From Arthrobacter sp. Bz4 (lineage in GTDB: Bacteria; Actinomycetota; Actinomycetes; Actinomycetales; Micrococcaceae): a stretch of DNA of 64,000 nt. Under the pieces are notes generated by a model. It did no database searches and had not been told where the DNA came from. It saw only the letters and a program-made list of their open reading frames with translations. The position numbers were made by a program, and so were the translations under genes. Below are positions 35,035-44,574 of this stretch, one piece after another (the stretch's first letter is position 1; every line of letters starts with the position of its first letter). The DNA is taken from positions 180,771 to 244,770 of the forward strand of contig NZ_QDAE01000004.1 of the NCBI RefSeq assembly GCF_003075455.1, given 5' to 3'.

Positions 35035-36570
35035 GTGTCTCATAGTGCCCCGCCCTCCGCTGCGCGCCAGCCGATCGAGCGCCAGCCGGCCGGGAGCCGG
35101 GAAGACGCTGCGGAGGCCAAACGCAACAAGCTCGTCATCTCGCTGCTCCTCGTATCCGCCTTCGTGGTGATCCTCAACGAGACCATCATGAGCGTGGCAC
35201 TGCAGTCGCTGACCGTGGACCTCGGCATCACCGTCAGCGCCGGCCAGTGGCTGACCACCGCGTTCATGCTCACCATGGCAGTGGTCATCCCGGTCACCGG
35301 GTTCCTGCTGCAGCGGTTCCACACCCGCCCAGTCTTCATGGCCGCCATGTCCCTCTTCAGCCTCGGCACCCTGGTGTCCGCGCTGGCGCCGGGCTTCGAG
35401 GTCCTGCTGGTCGGCCGGATCATCCAGGCGAGCGGAACCGCCATCATGATGCCGCTGCTGATGACCACCGTGATGACCCTGGTCCCGCCTGCCTCACGCG
35501 GGCGCACCATGGGCAACATCGCGATCGTAATCTCGGTGGCCCCGGCCATCGGCCCCACCGTCTCCGGCCTGATCCTGAGCGTGCTGGACTGGCGCTGGCT
35601 CTTCTGGCTGGTCCTGCCCATCGCCGTCGGCTCGCTGATTCTCGGCGCCACCCGCATTCAAAACGTCACCACACCGCGGCGCCTGCCCATCGACGTCCTC
35701 TCGGTAATGCTTTCCGCCCTGGCGTTCGGCGGCATCATTTACGGCCTCAGCCAGTTCGGTGAAGCAGCCGAGGGCGGCGGACCGGTTCCACCCTGGCTGC
35801 CCCTCGTCGTCGGCGGCGTAGCGCTGGTCTTCTTCATCCTCCGCCAGCGCAGCCTGCAGCGCGCCGACCGCGCCCTGCTGGATCTGCGAACGTTCACGTC
35901 CCGCACGTTCACCATCTCCATCCTGGTGATCTCCGTCAGCATGATGGCATTGTTCGGCACCATCATCCTGCTGCCCCTGTACGTCCAGAACGTGCTGGGA
36001 CTGTCACCGGTGGTGGCGGGCCTGCTGCTGTTCCCGGGCGGGCTGACCATGGGTCTGCTCGGCCCGGTGGTGGGGCGCATCTTTGACAAGCGCGGACCCC
36101 GCATCCTGGTGGCGCCCGGCGCGATCCTCGTCAGCCTGGTGTTCTGGGGGTTGACGATGCTCAGCGAAACCACTCCCTTCCTGATGGTGATGGTGATGGT
36201 GGCTCACGTTTTCCTGAGCATCGGCCTCGCCCTGATGTTCACGCCGCTGTTGACCTCGGCCCTGGGATCGGTCCGGCCGCAGCTCTACTCCCATGGCAGC
36301 GCGATTGTCGGCACCGTCCAGCAGCTCGCCGGTGCAGCGGGCACCGCGCTGTTCATCTCGGTGATGACCATCCAGGCATCTGCCCTGCTCGACGGCGGTG
36401 CCTCCGAGGTTGCTGCCGAGGCGGGCGGCATTCAGGCTGCCTTCTTAGGCGGCGCGATCGTGTTCATGTTGGCCGTGATCGCCGCGTTCTTCATCCGGAA
36501 GCCCGAAGAGGCACCCGTTGATGCTGCCGACGCCCCCATCGACGGCGCCGGAGTGCCGGCAGTCCACTAG
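35035..36570 (+). CDS. MFS drug-efflux transporter, DHA2 family
   Basis: 511 residues from GTG 35035, with AAAGGA upstream. Fourteen predicted membrane segments; NETIMSVALQSL is motif D1 and IIQASGTAIMMPLL and GPTVSGLILSVLDWRWLFWL are typical of the EmrB/QacA group. Proton-driven export of drugs or metabolites is likely. No TetR-type regulator is adjacent. Confidence 0.88.
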   Translation: MSHSAPPSAARQPIERQPAGSREDAAEAKRNKLVISLLLVSAFVVILNETIMSVALQSLTVDLGITVSAGQWLTTAFMLTMAVVIPVTGFLLQRFHTRPVFMAAMSLFSLGTLVSALAPGFEVLLVGRIIQASGTAIMMPLLMTTVMTLVPPASRGRTMGNIAIVISVAPAIGPTVSGLILSVLDWRWLFWLVLPIAVGSLILGATRIQNVTTPRRLPIDVLSVMLSALAFGGIIYGLSQFGEAAEGGGPVPPWLPLVVGGVALVFFILRQRSLQRADRALLDLRTFTSRTFTISILVISVSMMALFGTIILLPLYVQNVLGLSPVVAGLLLFPGGLTMGLLGPVVGRIFDKRGPRILVAPGAILVSLVFWGLTMLSETTPFLMVMVMVAHVFLSIGLALMFTPLLTSALGSVRPQLYSHGSAIVGTVQQLAGAAGTALFISVMTIQASALLDGGASEVAAEAGGIQAAFLGGAIVFMLAVIAAFFIRKPEEAPVDAADAPIDGAGVPAVH

Positions 36571-36578
36571 GCGGACGG

Positions 36579-37445
36579 CTAGGGGTGCCTGACTCCGTCC
36601 CCATTGAGGACGGCCAGGTACCCCTCCCGGAACGTGGGGTAGGTGAAAGTGAACCCCGTGGCGGTCAATGCCGCATTGCTCAGGCGCTTGCTTCCGGTCC
36701 GCGACGTCGACGCCGGCCCCACCTGCGGTGTGGGCACGCCCAGTTGGGCGGCAAGAAACTCAAGGACCTCGCCCTGATCGACCGGCTCATTGTCGACGCC
36801 GATATAGACCGGACCCGGCTCGCCCACCTGGGTGGTTAGGTGCACGATGGCCGCCGCCGCATCATCGCGGTGGATCCGGTTGGTCCACTGGACCTCCTGC
36901 GGCAGGACCGCGGTGCCGGAGGACAGTTGGTCGATCAGCCGGGTCCGGCCCGGACCGTAGATCCCTGACAGCCGCAAGATGATGGCCGCCGGTCGCCGGT
37001 CACGCAGCAGCTCCTCCGTGCTGGCCAGGATTTTCGCCGTGGCAGTGCCGGGCGCCACGGGAGTCGATTCGTCCACCCACTCGCCCTCGTCGCCCCCGTA
37101 TACGGCGGTGGACGAGACCAGCAGCACTTGCGCGTCGATGCCAGCACGGTCTAGCGCGTCCAGCACGTTGCCGGTAGCAGTGAGATAAGCCGCGCGGTAA
37201 GCGTCCTCGGTACGGCCGTCCGCGGCGGTCGCCAGCACCACAATGCGGGTGTCGGCGGGGAGCGGCGGCAACTCGCCGGTCAGATCCACCGGGACGCCCG
37301 CAATTTCCGCCGGGAGCTTGTCGGCTGACCTCCGCCATCCGATCACCCGGTACCCCGCCGCGGCGAATCTCAGCCCGGCCTCGGTCCCCAGATCGCCGCA
37401 TCCAGCAATCAGTACAGTCCCCCGAGGAGATTTACCTTCGCTCAC
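36579..37445 (-). CDS. NAD-dependent epimerase/dehydratase (YeeZ-like atypical SDR)
   Basis: 288 residues from GTG 37445. The Rossmann loop is VLIAGCGDLGTEAGLRFAAA, and SSTAVYGGDEGEWVDE and RLSGIYGPGRTRLID are extended-SDR motifs. In YeeZ-like proteins the usual Tyr-Lys pair is often altered, and no clear YxxxK is seen here. Function is unknown. Convergent with the MFS gene, 8 bases apart. Confidence 0.8.
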   Translation of the reverse strand: MSEGKSPRGTVLIAGCGDLGTEAGLRFAAAGYRVIGWRRSADKLPAEIAGVPVDLTGELPPLPADTRIVVLATAADGRTEDAYRAAYLTATGNVLDALDRAGIDAQVLLVSSTAVYGGDEGEWVDESTPVAPGTATAKILASTEELLRDRRPAAIILRLSGIYGPGRTRLIDQLSSGTAVLPQEVQWTNRIHRDDAAAAIVHLTTQVGEPGPVYIGVDNEPVDQGEVLEFLAAQLGVPTPQVGPASTSRTGSKRLSNAALTATGFTFTYPTFREGYLAVLNGDGVRHP

Positions 37446-37539
37446 GTCAGAACCCTTCTCGAACCGGTCGAACTATCCTAAAAGTCGAGCCTACAACGGC
37501 GCCGGACCTGCAGAAATCCCACCGGTCGAGGTCGGTCAG

Positions 37540-37561
37540 TGGGATTGTCTAGATTATCCCA
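37540..37561. promoter_or_regulatory. Interrupted palindrome upstream of the SDR gene
   Basis: TGGGAT and ATCCCA are 22 bases end to end and flank a CTAG centre. It lies about 95 bases before the SDR start and could be an operator. Confidence 0.3.
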
Positions 37562-37575
37562 GTGACCAGGGCTGA

Positions 37576-37631
37576 CCGGTGGGAGAGTCGGAACTGGCAG
37601 GATCCGGTGGGAGAGTCGGAGCGGGCAGAAT
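37576..37631. repeat. 28-base tandem direct repeat, two copies
   Basis: Adjacent copies at 37576 and 37604 both begin CCGGTGGGAGAGTCGGA and differ at three or four later positions. They lie in the gap between the SDR and DUF1275 genes, just after the DUF1275 gene's end. Confidence 0.7.
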
Positions 37632-37641
37632 CCAGAATTTG

Positions 37642-38367
37642 CTACCCGGCGGCTGCAGGCTCCAGCTCTCGCTCGTTCGCCGCGGCCCGCTTGTCCTTGC
37701 GGTGACGGAGCTGGCCGATCAGGGTCACCACAGCGGACAGGACCGCCGAGAGGGCGATGCCGACCCAGAGGTCTAGTTGAAGCGCTGCCGCCCCCACGAG
37801 GGCGCCGAGCAGAATCAGTGAGATCGCGAGTGCGCGGCGCACCCAGAACGGGCTCTTTCCGCCGGCGAGGCGCGAATCCGAGGCCAACCCGGTAATGGTG
37901 GAGGTCACCACCACCGTGGTGATTTCGGCGACCTTGAGGCGTTTCGCCGTCGCGGCCTGAATACCCATCGCGAGGGCGAGGGTGCTGGTGGTGATACTGC
38001 CCAGTAGGTGGTCGGCGGTGACGTCGACCAGGGCGGTGAACAGGGCCAGGCCCCCGGTCAGCCCTGCCACTAGCAGGAAGGTTGCCGATGTTCGTCCGCT
38101 CCAACCCTCGGATGCCGTGCGCAACACGCGCCCGCCAATGACGGCGCCAACCATGAAGAAGAGCAGGGCCAGGGCCGGGCGGAGGACCGGGAGATCGCTG
38201 CCGCCTGCGATGGCCATGCCCAGCAGAACGACGTTGCCGGTCATGTTGCCGGTGAAGACCTGATCGAGACCCAGGAAACCCACCGCGTCCACCACCCCGG
38301 TGGAGAAGGTGAGCGTCAGCATGAGCCATAGGTGGAGTCGGTCGGTGGAGACGGGCTGCCGCTTCAT
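37642..38367 (-). CDS. DUF1275 (YoaK-like) membrane protein
   Basis: 241 residues from ATG 38367, with GGAGG seven bases upstream. Six membrane segments; the N-terminus has the family pattern TFSTGVVDAVGFLGLDQVFTGNMTGN, and AMGIQAATAKRL and VAEITTVVVTSTI follow. Function of the family is not known. It is divergent from the gamma-glutamyltransferase gene and shares its regulatory region with two GntR-type palindromes. Confidence 0.88.
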   Translation of the reverse strand: MKRQPVSTDRLHLWLMLTLTFSTGVVDAVGFLGLDQVFTGNMTGNVVLLGMAIAGGSDLPVLRPALALLFFMVGAVIGGRVLRTASEGWSGRTSATFLLVAGLTGGLALFTALVDVTADHLLGSITTSTLALAMGIQAATAKRLKVAEITTVVVTSTITGLASDSRLAGGKSPFWVRRALAISLILLGALVGAAALQLDLWVGIALSAVLSAVVTLIGQLRHRKDKRAAANERELEPAAAG

Positions 38368-38410
38368 TGGATCCTCCAGGGGTAGATGGACCGTCGCATC
38401 ACCGTCGGCC

Positions 38411-38450
38411 TGTATACAAAATGTACCTTTCTGCCTATTGTTGTATGCAA
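38411..38450. promoter_or_regulatory. Paired GntR (VanR/FCD-type) operators
   Basis: TGTATACA (38411-38418) is a perfect palindrome and TTGTATGCAA (38441-38450) is one mismatch from symmetric. Both fit the TTGTATACAA-like sites of FCD GntR regulators. Their centres are 31 bases apart, three helical turns. A GntR gene lies downstream of the gamma-glutamyltransferase gene and is the likely binder. Confidence 0.55.
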
Positions 38451-38546
38451 TCGGTCGCTTGTGGAAGCGGGCTGCGTGACGCACCCGGACCCATCAAGAC
38501 CCCAACCCAGTCCACGGACCCGCTCAACGAACCGAAAAGGACCTCG

Positions 38547-40355
38547 ATGACCTATACCCAGCCCGCTTCCTTCACCACCCGGCCCACCCTCGAGGGCACC
38601 TTCGGGATGACCGCTTCCACCCACTGGCTGGCCACCGCGTCGGCGCAGGCAGTCCTTGAGCGTGGGGGCAACGCGTTCGACGCCGCCGTCGCCAGCGCAT
38701 TTGTGCTCCACGTCGTAGAGCCGCACCTCAATGGCCCGGGTGGGGATATGACCGGCGTGTTTGCGACGGCGGCAAACCCGTCCGAGCCCATCGTCCTGAT
38801 GGGGCAGGGCCCGGCCCCAGCCGCCGCCACCCGCGAGCACTACCTCTCCGAGGGTCTGGAACTGGTGCCAGGCTCCGGTGCGCTCGCCGCAGCCGTACCC
38901 GCCGCCGTCGACGCCTGGTTCCTGCTGCTCCGTGACCACGGCACCTGGGAGCTCGGCGACGTCCTGCACTTCGCCATCGGCTACGCCCGGAACGGGCACC
39001 CTATTGTCGGGCGGGTGGGTGCGACGATTTCAGCGGTCGCTGACCTCTTCAACGAGCACTGGCCCACGTCGGCAGCGCTCTGGATGCCTGAGGGCAAGGC
39101 CCCAGCGGCCGGTGAAATGATCAAGAACGAGGCCTACGCGGCAGTGCTGGACCGGTTGGTGGCTGCCGGGGCGCCGGACGCCACCCGCGAGGAGCGCATT
39201 GATGCTGCCCGCCGCGAATGGAGCGAGGGTTTCGTGGCGCAGGCCGCCGTCGCCTTTACCGCGCAGCCGCACCGCCACTCGTCCGGCACCGACCATGCCG
39301 GGGTGATGAGCCTCGAGGACTTCGCCGGTTGCCAGGCCACCTACGAGCCCGCCACCACCTTCGAGTTCCGCGGCCACACGATCGCGAAAACCGGGGCCTG
39401 GGGGCAGGGACCAGCCCTGCTGCAGACCCTCGCCATCCTCGCCGGGTACGACGACGAGCACCTGGACCCGTCCACTGCCCTCGGCGCCCACACCATCCTC
39501 GAGGCGCAGAAGCTGGCCATCGCGGATCGGGAGGCCTACTACGGCGACGCCGACGTTCCGCTGGATTACCTGTTATCCGAGGAGTACTCAGCCCAGCGCC
39601 GGGCGCTGATCACCGACCGGGCGTCGGCAGAGTTCAGGCCCGGCACCGTCCCGGGGCGCGAACCCTTCATCCCGCCGCTGCGCACCGAATACACGGCACC
39701 GGCTTTGGCCGGGGTGGGCGCAATGGCAGGCGTCGGCGAGCCGACCGTCTCCCGCAGCGGCGAGACGCGCGGCGACACCTGCCATATCGACGTCGTCGAC
39801 CAGTGGGGCAACATGGTCTCCGCCACGCCGTCCGGCGGCTGGCTGCAGTCCTCACCGACCATCCCCGAACTCGGGTTCTGCCTGGGCTCACGGTTGCAGA
39901 TGACCTGGCTGGAGGACGGTGCGCCGTCGACCCTGCGCCCCGGCAAACGCCCCCGCACCACCTTGACTCCGACCCTGATCCTCAAGGACAGCGTCCCGGT
40001 GGTGGCGCTCGGATCACCCGGCGGCGACCAGCAGGACCAGTGGCAGCTGCTCTACATTCTGCGCACCGTCGTCGGCGGCTACTCACCACAACAGGCCATC
40101 GACGCTCCCTCGCTGCACACCACGTCCATCCCCGGATCCTTCTTCCCCCGAACCTGGGAACCCGGGGGAGCCGTGGTGGAGGATCGCCTCGGTGACGACG
40201 TCATTTCCGATCTGGAAGGCCGCGGCCACGTGGTGACCAGGGCCGGCGACTGGGCGCTCGGCCGCATCTCCTCGGTTGTGAGCGACCCCGCAACCGGTGT
40301 ACTGAAGGCCGCCGCCAACCCCAGAGGAGCACAAGGCTATGCGGCAGGACGCTAA
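38547..40355 (+). CDS. Gamma-glutamyltransferase family protein
   Basis: 602 residues from ATG 38547 (AAAAGGA upstream). An Ntn-hydrolase precursor: GGNAFDAAVASAFVLHVVEP and NGPGGDMTG are N-terminal motifs; the autocleavage Thr that starts the small subunit is in RGDTCHIDVVD; GGWLQSSP and LGSPGGDQQDQW follow. No signal peptide, so it is probably cytoplasmic. It hydrolyses or transfers gamma-glutamyl groups, or acts as an acylase. The downstream GntR gene and upstream operators suggest substrate-responsive control. Confidence 0.88.
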   Translation: MTYTQPASFTTRPTLEGTFGMTASTHWLATASAQAVLERGGNAFDAAVASAFVLHVVEPHLNGPGGDMTGVFATAANPSEPIVLMGQGPAPAAATREHYLSEGLELVPGSGALAAAVPAAVDAWFLLLRDHGTWELGDVLHFAIGYARNGHPIVGRVGATISAVADLFNEHWPTSAALWMPEGKAPAAGEMIKNEAYAAVLDRLVAAGAPDATREERIDAARREWSEGFVAQAAVAFTAQPHRHSSGTDHAGVMSLEDFAGCQATYEPATTFEFRGHTIAKTGAWGQGPALLQTLAILAGYDDEHLDPSTALGAHTILEAQKLAIADREAYYGDADVPLDYLLSEEYSAQRRALITDRASAEFRPGTVPGREPFIPPLRTEYTAPALAGVGAMAGVGEPTVSRSGETRGDTCHIDVVDQWGNMVSATPSGGWLQSSPTIPELGFCLGSRLQMTWLEDGAPSTLRPGKRPRTTLTPTLILKDSVPVVALGSPGGDQQDQWQLLYILRTVVGGYSPQQAIDAPSLHTTSIPGSFFPRTWEPGGAVVEDRLGDDVISDLEGRGHVVTRAGDWALGRISSVVSDPATGVLKAAANPRGAQGYAAGR

Positions 40356-40393
40356 ACTGCGGGGCGCACGGGAACTGCCGGCACCGATCCGCG

Positions 40394-41095
40394 GTGCCGC
40401 TCTTGCCGCCTGAGCCAGAGTCGGCCGATCCTGCCCCGAAACAGCGGGTGCAGGACGAAATCCGGCATGACATCATCTTCGGGTCCCTGCGCCCTGGCAC
40501 CCGCGTGACCGAGGCGGCGCTCGCCGCCAAGTACGGGGTCTCCCGCATCCCCGTCCGGGAGGCGCTGCGTGCGCTGGAGGCTGAGGGTTTCGTTGATTCC
40601 AGGCCGTACGCCGGATCGACGGTGTCGGAAATTCCGGTGGACGACGCCGACGATCTCTTCGCCGTCCGTGAAGCGCTCGAGGCTGCCACCGCGCGGCGTG
40701 CGGCGCGGCGGGCGTTGGCCCAGTTCAGTGCGGGCGAGCCCAGCGTCGAGTGGTGGAAGACCCGTAGGTTGCTCGCCGACCTGCTCGACGACGGCGACCA
40801 GGCCGTGGCGGAGGGCAACCTCAAGGTGCTGCCCGAGCTGAACATCCGCTTCCATCTGGGGATCGCCGATCTCAGCGGCAGCGCCTCATTGACGGCCCTG
40901 CTGCGCCAGATTTCCGGCAAGATCGAATGGCTTTACGCCACGGACGTCGATCATCGGGGGAAGCAGTCGTGGGGTGAGCACCGGCTGATCATGGCAGCGA
41001 TCGACGCCGGCAACCCGGTCGACGCCGAACGGCTGATGGCCGGGCACGTCCACCAGTCCCGGGTGGGATATCTGGACCGCTTCGCCACCCCCTGA
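40394..41095 (+). CDS. GntR-family regulator, FCD subgroup
   Basis: 233 residues from GTG 40394; the upstream ATG at 40339 is out of frame. Winged helix at about 15-75 (AALAAKYGVSRIPVREALRALEAEG) and helical FCD domain (VREALEAATARRAARRAL, LPELNIRFHLGIADLSG). Starts 38 bases after the gamma-glutamyltransferase gene and probably regulates it through the palindromes at 38411-38450. Confidence 0.9.
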   Translation: MPLLPPEPESADPAPKQRVQDEIRHDIIFGSLRPGTRVTEAALAAKYGVSRIPVREALRALEAEGFVDSRPYAGSTVSEIPVDDADDLFAVREALEAATARRAARRALAQFSAGEPSVEWWKTRRLLADLLDDGDQAVAEGNLKVLPELNIRFHLGIADLSGSASLTALLRQISGKIEWLYATDVDHRGKQSWGEHRLIMAAIDAGNPVDAERLMAGHVHQSRVGYLDRFATP

Positions 41096-41129
41096 GACCG
41101 GCCCCCACGGTTTTTCCCGCTGACCGTCG

Positions 41130-42386
41130 CTAGAGGAGCGGGCGGAGGGGAGCGAGGATCGCCTCGCTGACGCGGGCCACAAGGTGGCGTCGCTCCCATT
41201 CCTTAATCGTGAGAATCCGGCTGTTGCCACTGTCGATCGCGAAGATCTGCTCCATGTTGTGTGCCAGCCCCTCGTCGAAGATCTCCAGGTTGATCTCGTA
41301 GTTGCCGGTCAGGCTCAACCGGTCAATGTTGGCGGTGCCGACTGTCGACCATTGCCCGTCCACGGTCGCCGTCTTCGCATGGATCATGGCGTTCTGATAG
41401 AGCAGGATCTGGATGCCGTTCTCCAGCAGTGATGAATAGAAGCCGCGGGACAACCAGTCAGAGAGCACATGGTTTGATTCCTCTGGCAGGATCACGCGGA
41501 CGTCAACCCCGCGTTTACTGGCCCGCAGCAGGGCGTTCAGAATCTGCTGATCCGGAATGAAGTAGGCGGTGGTGATGTAAATGTGGTCCTTGGCTCGATT
41601 TATTGCATCCAGGTAGACGCCGCGAATCGGGAACACCAGGTTGGCGGGAATGTTGTTGACCGCCCGGAGGCGGGGCTCCCAGAAGCCGGCACTGGTGTCG
41701 TCCAGGGGTTGCCGGGACCGTGTGGTGGCCAGATTCCAGACGCTGACAAAGGCTTCGCGCAAATCCCAGACCGACGGCCCGACAACCCGCAGGTGGGTGT
41801 CCCGCCACTTCGTGGCGTACAGGCTGCCGATGTTGTAGCCGCCGACAAACCCGATCCGCTCATCAACAACCAGGAGCTTGCGGTGGTCAAACCCGGTGCC
41901 GCGAATGTTGGTGAAAAGGATTGACGGCCGCAGGACCGGGAACCGGAAGACTTGCACATCGGGGTGGAACGAGTAAAAGGATGGCCGCACCACCAGGTTC
42001 GCGAAGCCGTCGTAAATGACATGCACCTTCACGCCACGCGCTGCCGCCTCGTTCAGGGCGTCACGGAAGGTGTGGCCGACGGCGTCGCCCTTCCAGATGT
42101 AGGTCTCCATCAGGATCTGGTGCTGGGCAGATCGGATTGCCTCAAGCATCGCTTCGTAAAGATCTTCGCCGTAGGTGAAGACAGTGGTCGCCGACCCGGC
42201 GACGTGACCGTCGAAGGTCCCCGGCTTGGGAAATCCCTCACGTTTGGTTCTGATCTTCTTCTCCACCGCGTCAATAACCACCAGTGTTGCGGCGACGACC
42301 GCCTGCAAACCCCCGAGCGCCATCGCAGCTCTTCCGACGACGGTGCTGGCGAAGCCGACGAGGCGCTTTGGGTGGTGTAGACGCAT
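41130..42386 (-). CDS. Cardiolipin synthase/phospholipase D family protein
   Basis: 418 residues from ATG 42386. One hydrophobic N-terminal segment (AAMALGGLQAVVAATLVVI) anchors it. Two HKD motifs are intact: HRKLLVVDERIGFVGG and HAKTATVDGQWSTVGTANID. The pair makes one active site that joins phosphatidylglycerol units to cardiolipin. Lone gene. Confidence 0.88.
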   Translation of the reverse strand: MRLHHPKRLVGFASTVVGRAAMALGGLQAVVAATLVVIDAVEKKIRTKREGFPKPGTFDGHVAGSATTVFTYGEDLYEAMLEAIRSAQHQILMETYIWKGDAVGHTFRDALNEAAARGVKVHVIYDGFANLVVRPSFYSFHPDVQVFRFPVLRPSILFTNIRGTGFDHRKLLVVDERIGFVGGYNIGSLYATKWRDTHLRVVGPSVWDLREAFVSVWNLATTRSRQPLDDTSAGFWEPRLRAVNNIPANLVFPIRGVYLDAINRAKDHIYITTAYFIPDQQILNALLRASKRGVDVRVILPEESNHVLSDWLSRGFYSSLLENGIQILLYQNAMIHAKTATVDGQWSTVGTANIDRLSLTGNYEINLEIFDEGLAHNMEQIFAIDSGNSRILTIKEWERRHLVARVSEAILAPLRPLL

Positions 42387-42416
42387 ATTCAAGAGCCTAT
42401 CGGACCGCGCCCGGAA

Positions 42417-43139
42417 TCAGAGCTGGCGTAGATACCGGTCGGGTGCGTTCATGAAGCTACGCCAGTTGACTGTCAGATCCAGTTCGTCCCAGTGCATCTC
42501 GCGGAACCCCCAGGGCCCGAGCTCGAGGATTGTTGCGCCGGGAAGGGCAGCGAGGAGAGGGGAGTGGGTGGAGAGGAGCACCTGGGATTTCCCATCGGCG
42601 AGGAGTTCTTTCAGGATCCCGAGCAAAGCCAGACAGCCGCCGAAGGACAACGCCGATTCCGGCTCATCCAGCACCCACAGGCCCGGTCCACGAAACCGGT
42701 CCACCGCGAGTTCGAGGAACGACTCCCCGTGTGACATCGAATGGAACCGGGTGTCGTTGCCCGACCGGCCAGGATTCTGCTCCAGATAGGTGAAGAATCC
42801 GTGCATGGTCTCGGCCCGCAGGAAATAGCCTCGTTTGCTGGCGCCCGGGTTCCGGACCAGCTGGAGGTGATCCGACAGTTCCGACTCGGACGGCCGGGTT
42901 GAGTGACGCGCACCGGTGGACCCGCCCTCGGGCGACAGCCCGAAGGCCAACGCAATCGCCTCGACCAAGGTCGATTTGCCCGAGCCATTCTCGCCGACCA
43001 GGACTGTGGCGGAGCCGAGCGTCATCCCGTCGTCCAACAGTTGCGCCACGGGCGGCAGGTTGGCCGGCCAGCTCCCCTGCTCCAGTTCGGAGGCCGGATG
43101 GGCAGTGACCCGCCGGAGGGGGAAACGGTCGAGGCGCAT
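42417..43139 (-). CDS. Stand-alone AAA/ABC-type ATPase
   Basis: 240 residues. Walker A is VGENGSGKSTL, the signature-like region is MSHGESFLEL and Walker B is LWVLDEPESALS, followed by STHSPLLAALPG. It has the SMC/Rad50-like arrangement in miniature, without a membrane partner or nuclease next to it. Such solitary AAA ATPases occur widely, and some belong to defence systems, but none is apparent here. Start ATG 43139, or GTG 43142. Confidence 0.8.
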   Translation of the reverse strand: MRLDRFPLRRVTAHPASELEQGSWPANLPPVAQLLDDGMTLGSATVLVGENGSGKSTLVEAIALAFGLSPEGGSTGARHSTRPSESELSDHLQLVRNPGASKRGYFLRAETMHGFFTYLEQNPGRSGNDTRFHSMSHGESFLELAVDRFRGPGLWVLDEPESALSFGGCLALLGILKELLADGKSQVLLSTHSPLLAALPGATILELGPWGFREMHWDELDLTVNWRSFMNAPDRYLRQL

Positions 43140-43263
43140 CACAGCATCATGGCAGCCGCCTCAGACAGTCACAATCTCCGGTGCCGTCCAACGGTGTGTC
43201 ATGATCAGCGCACTGCACGTTTCGCATCCGACACGATCAGCACACGACAAAGGAGTCACCCGT

Positions 43264-44553
43264 ATGACCGGCTGGAGAATCAGGGACTTTCACTCTGCTG
43301 ACATGGACGCGATCCTCCACCTGTGGGAGGAATCCCGCAGCGCCGGCGTCGAACCGGTGTACGCGCTCGCTGAGGTCCTCGCCTCCTGCCAGAAGGATCA
43401 TGCCGTCGTCGCCGTCCACGGTGAAACGGTGGTCGGCACCGCGGTGGCCCGCGCCGCGCACGACCAGGGCTGGATTGTCTTCTTCGCCATCGACGAGGGC
43501 TGGCGTAACCACGGGATCGGCAGTGCGCTGCTCGCCGCCATCGAGGGCAGGATGGCACCGCACGGCCTGACCAAGCTCTCCACCCTGGTGCCCGACGCCG
43601 AACACCGGGTGGCTGCCCTCCTCAACTCGGGATTCCAGGACCGGAAGCACCTGAGGTACTTCGAACGTGACATTCCCGTGCAACGCCAGGAAATGGGCCT
43701 GCTCAGTGAACTCGGCGGACGGTTGATGCCGCGCAACCTGTGGAACAACGTGGGCGGCATGCAACGCGAGAAGGAACTGCTCGAACGCCGGTTGGTCCTG
43801 CCGCTGGCCAACCCCGACCTGGCCGAGCAGTACGGGGTGGTGCCGCCGCGTGCGGTGATGCTGTTTGGCCCGCCCGGAACCGGCAAGACCACCTTCGCCA
43901 AGGCGATTGCGTCACGGTTGGAGTGGCCCTTCGTCGAGGTGTTCCCCTCGCGGCTCGCCGCTGACTCCAAGGGCCTCGCGGGTGCACTGCGGGAGACCTT
44001 CCTCGAGATCGCCGAACTCGAACACGCGGTGGTCTTCATTGACGAGGTCGAGGAGATCGCCGCCCAGCGCCAGGGGGAGCCGCCGTCGCCGTTGCAGGGT
44101 GTGACCAACGAACTGCTCAAGATCATTCCCGCGTTCAGGGAACGGCCCGGCCGGCTGCTGGTGTGCGCCACGAACTTCATCCGGGCGCTCGACACGGCGT
44201 TCCTCCGGCACGGGCGCTTCGACTACGTCATCCCTATCGGGCTGCCCGACGACGACGCCCGCCACGCCATCTGGCAGCGCTACATCCCGTCCGAGGTGGC
44301 AGCAGAGGTCGACATCGTCCAGTTGGTCAAGACGTCCGACGGATTCTCGCCGGCCGACATCGAATTCGCTGCCCGCAAGGCGTCCCAGCGGGCCCTGGAG
44401 CAGGCGGTCTTCGGCGCGGTCGACGGTGGCACGCCAGCCCCCGGCCCGTCCAGCGAGGACTACCTGACGGCGATCGCCGAAACGCGGACCACCGTGTCGG
44501 CGTCCGTGGCGCAGGAGTTCCGCGAAGACATTGAACGGATCGCCAGGCTGTAG
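43264..44553 (+). CDS. GNAT acetyltransferase fused to an AAA+ ATPase
   Basis: 429 residues from ATG 43264. Residues about 3-140 are a GNAT fold: IRDFHSADMDAILHLWEES, VVGTAVARAAHD and the acetyl-CoA loop FFAIDEGWRNHGIGSALL. Residues about 165-380 are AAA+: GPPGTGKTTFAKAIA (Walker A), VVFIDEVEE (Walker B), CATNFIRALDTAFLRHGRFD (sensor and Arg region) and the lid FSPADIEFAARKAS, closest to FtsH/Cdc48. The AAA+ part could unfold or remodel proteins that the GNAT part acetylates. The partner and target are unknown. Confidence 0.88.
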   Translation: MTGWRIRDFHSADMDAILHLWEESRSAGVEPVYALAEVLASCQKDHAVVAVHGETVVGTAVARAAHDQGWIVFFAIDEGWRNHGIGSALLAAIEGRMAPHGLTKLSTLVPDAEHRVAALLNSGFQDRKHLRYFERDIPVQRQEMGLLSELGGRLMPRNLWNNVGGMQREKELLERRLVLPLANPDLAEQYGVVPPRAVMLFGPPGTGKTTFAKAIASRLEWPFVEVFPSRLAADSKGLAGALRETFLEIAELEHAVVFIDEVEEIAAQRQGEPPSPLQGVTNELLKIIPAFRERPGRLLVCATNFIRALDTAFLRHGRFDYVIPIGLPDDDARHAIWQRYIPSEVAAEVDIVQLVKTSDGFSPADIEFAARKASQRALEQAVFGAVDGGTPAPGPSSEDYLTAIAETRTTVSASVAQEFREDIERIARL

Positions 44554-44574
44554 TGGGACCCGGGGTGCGCGACG

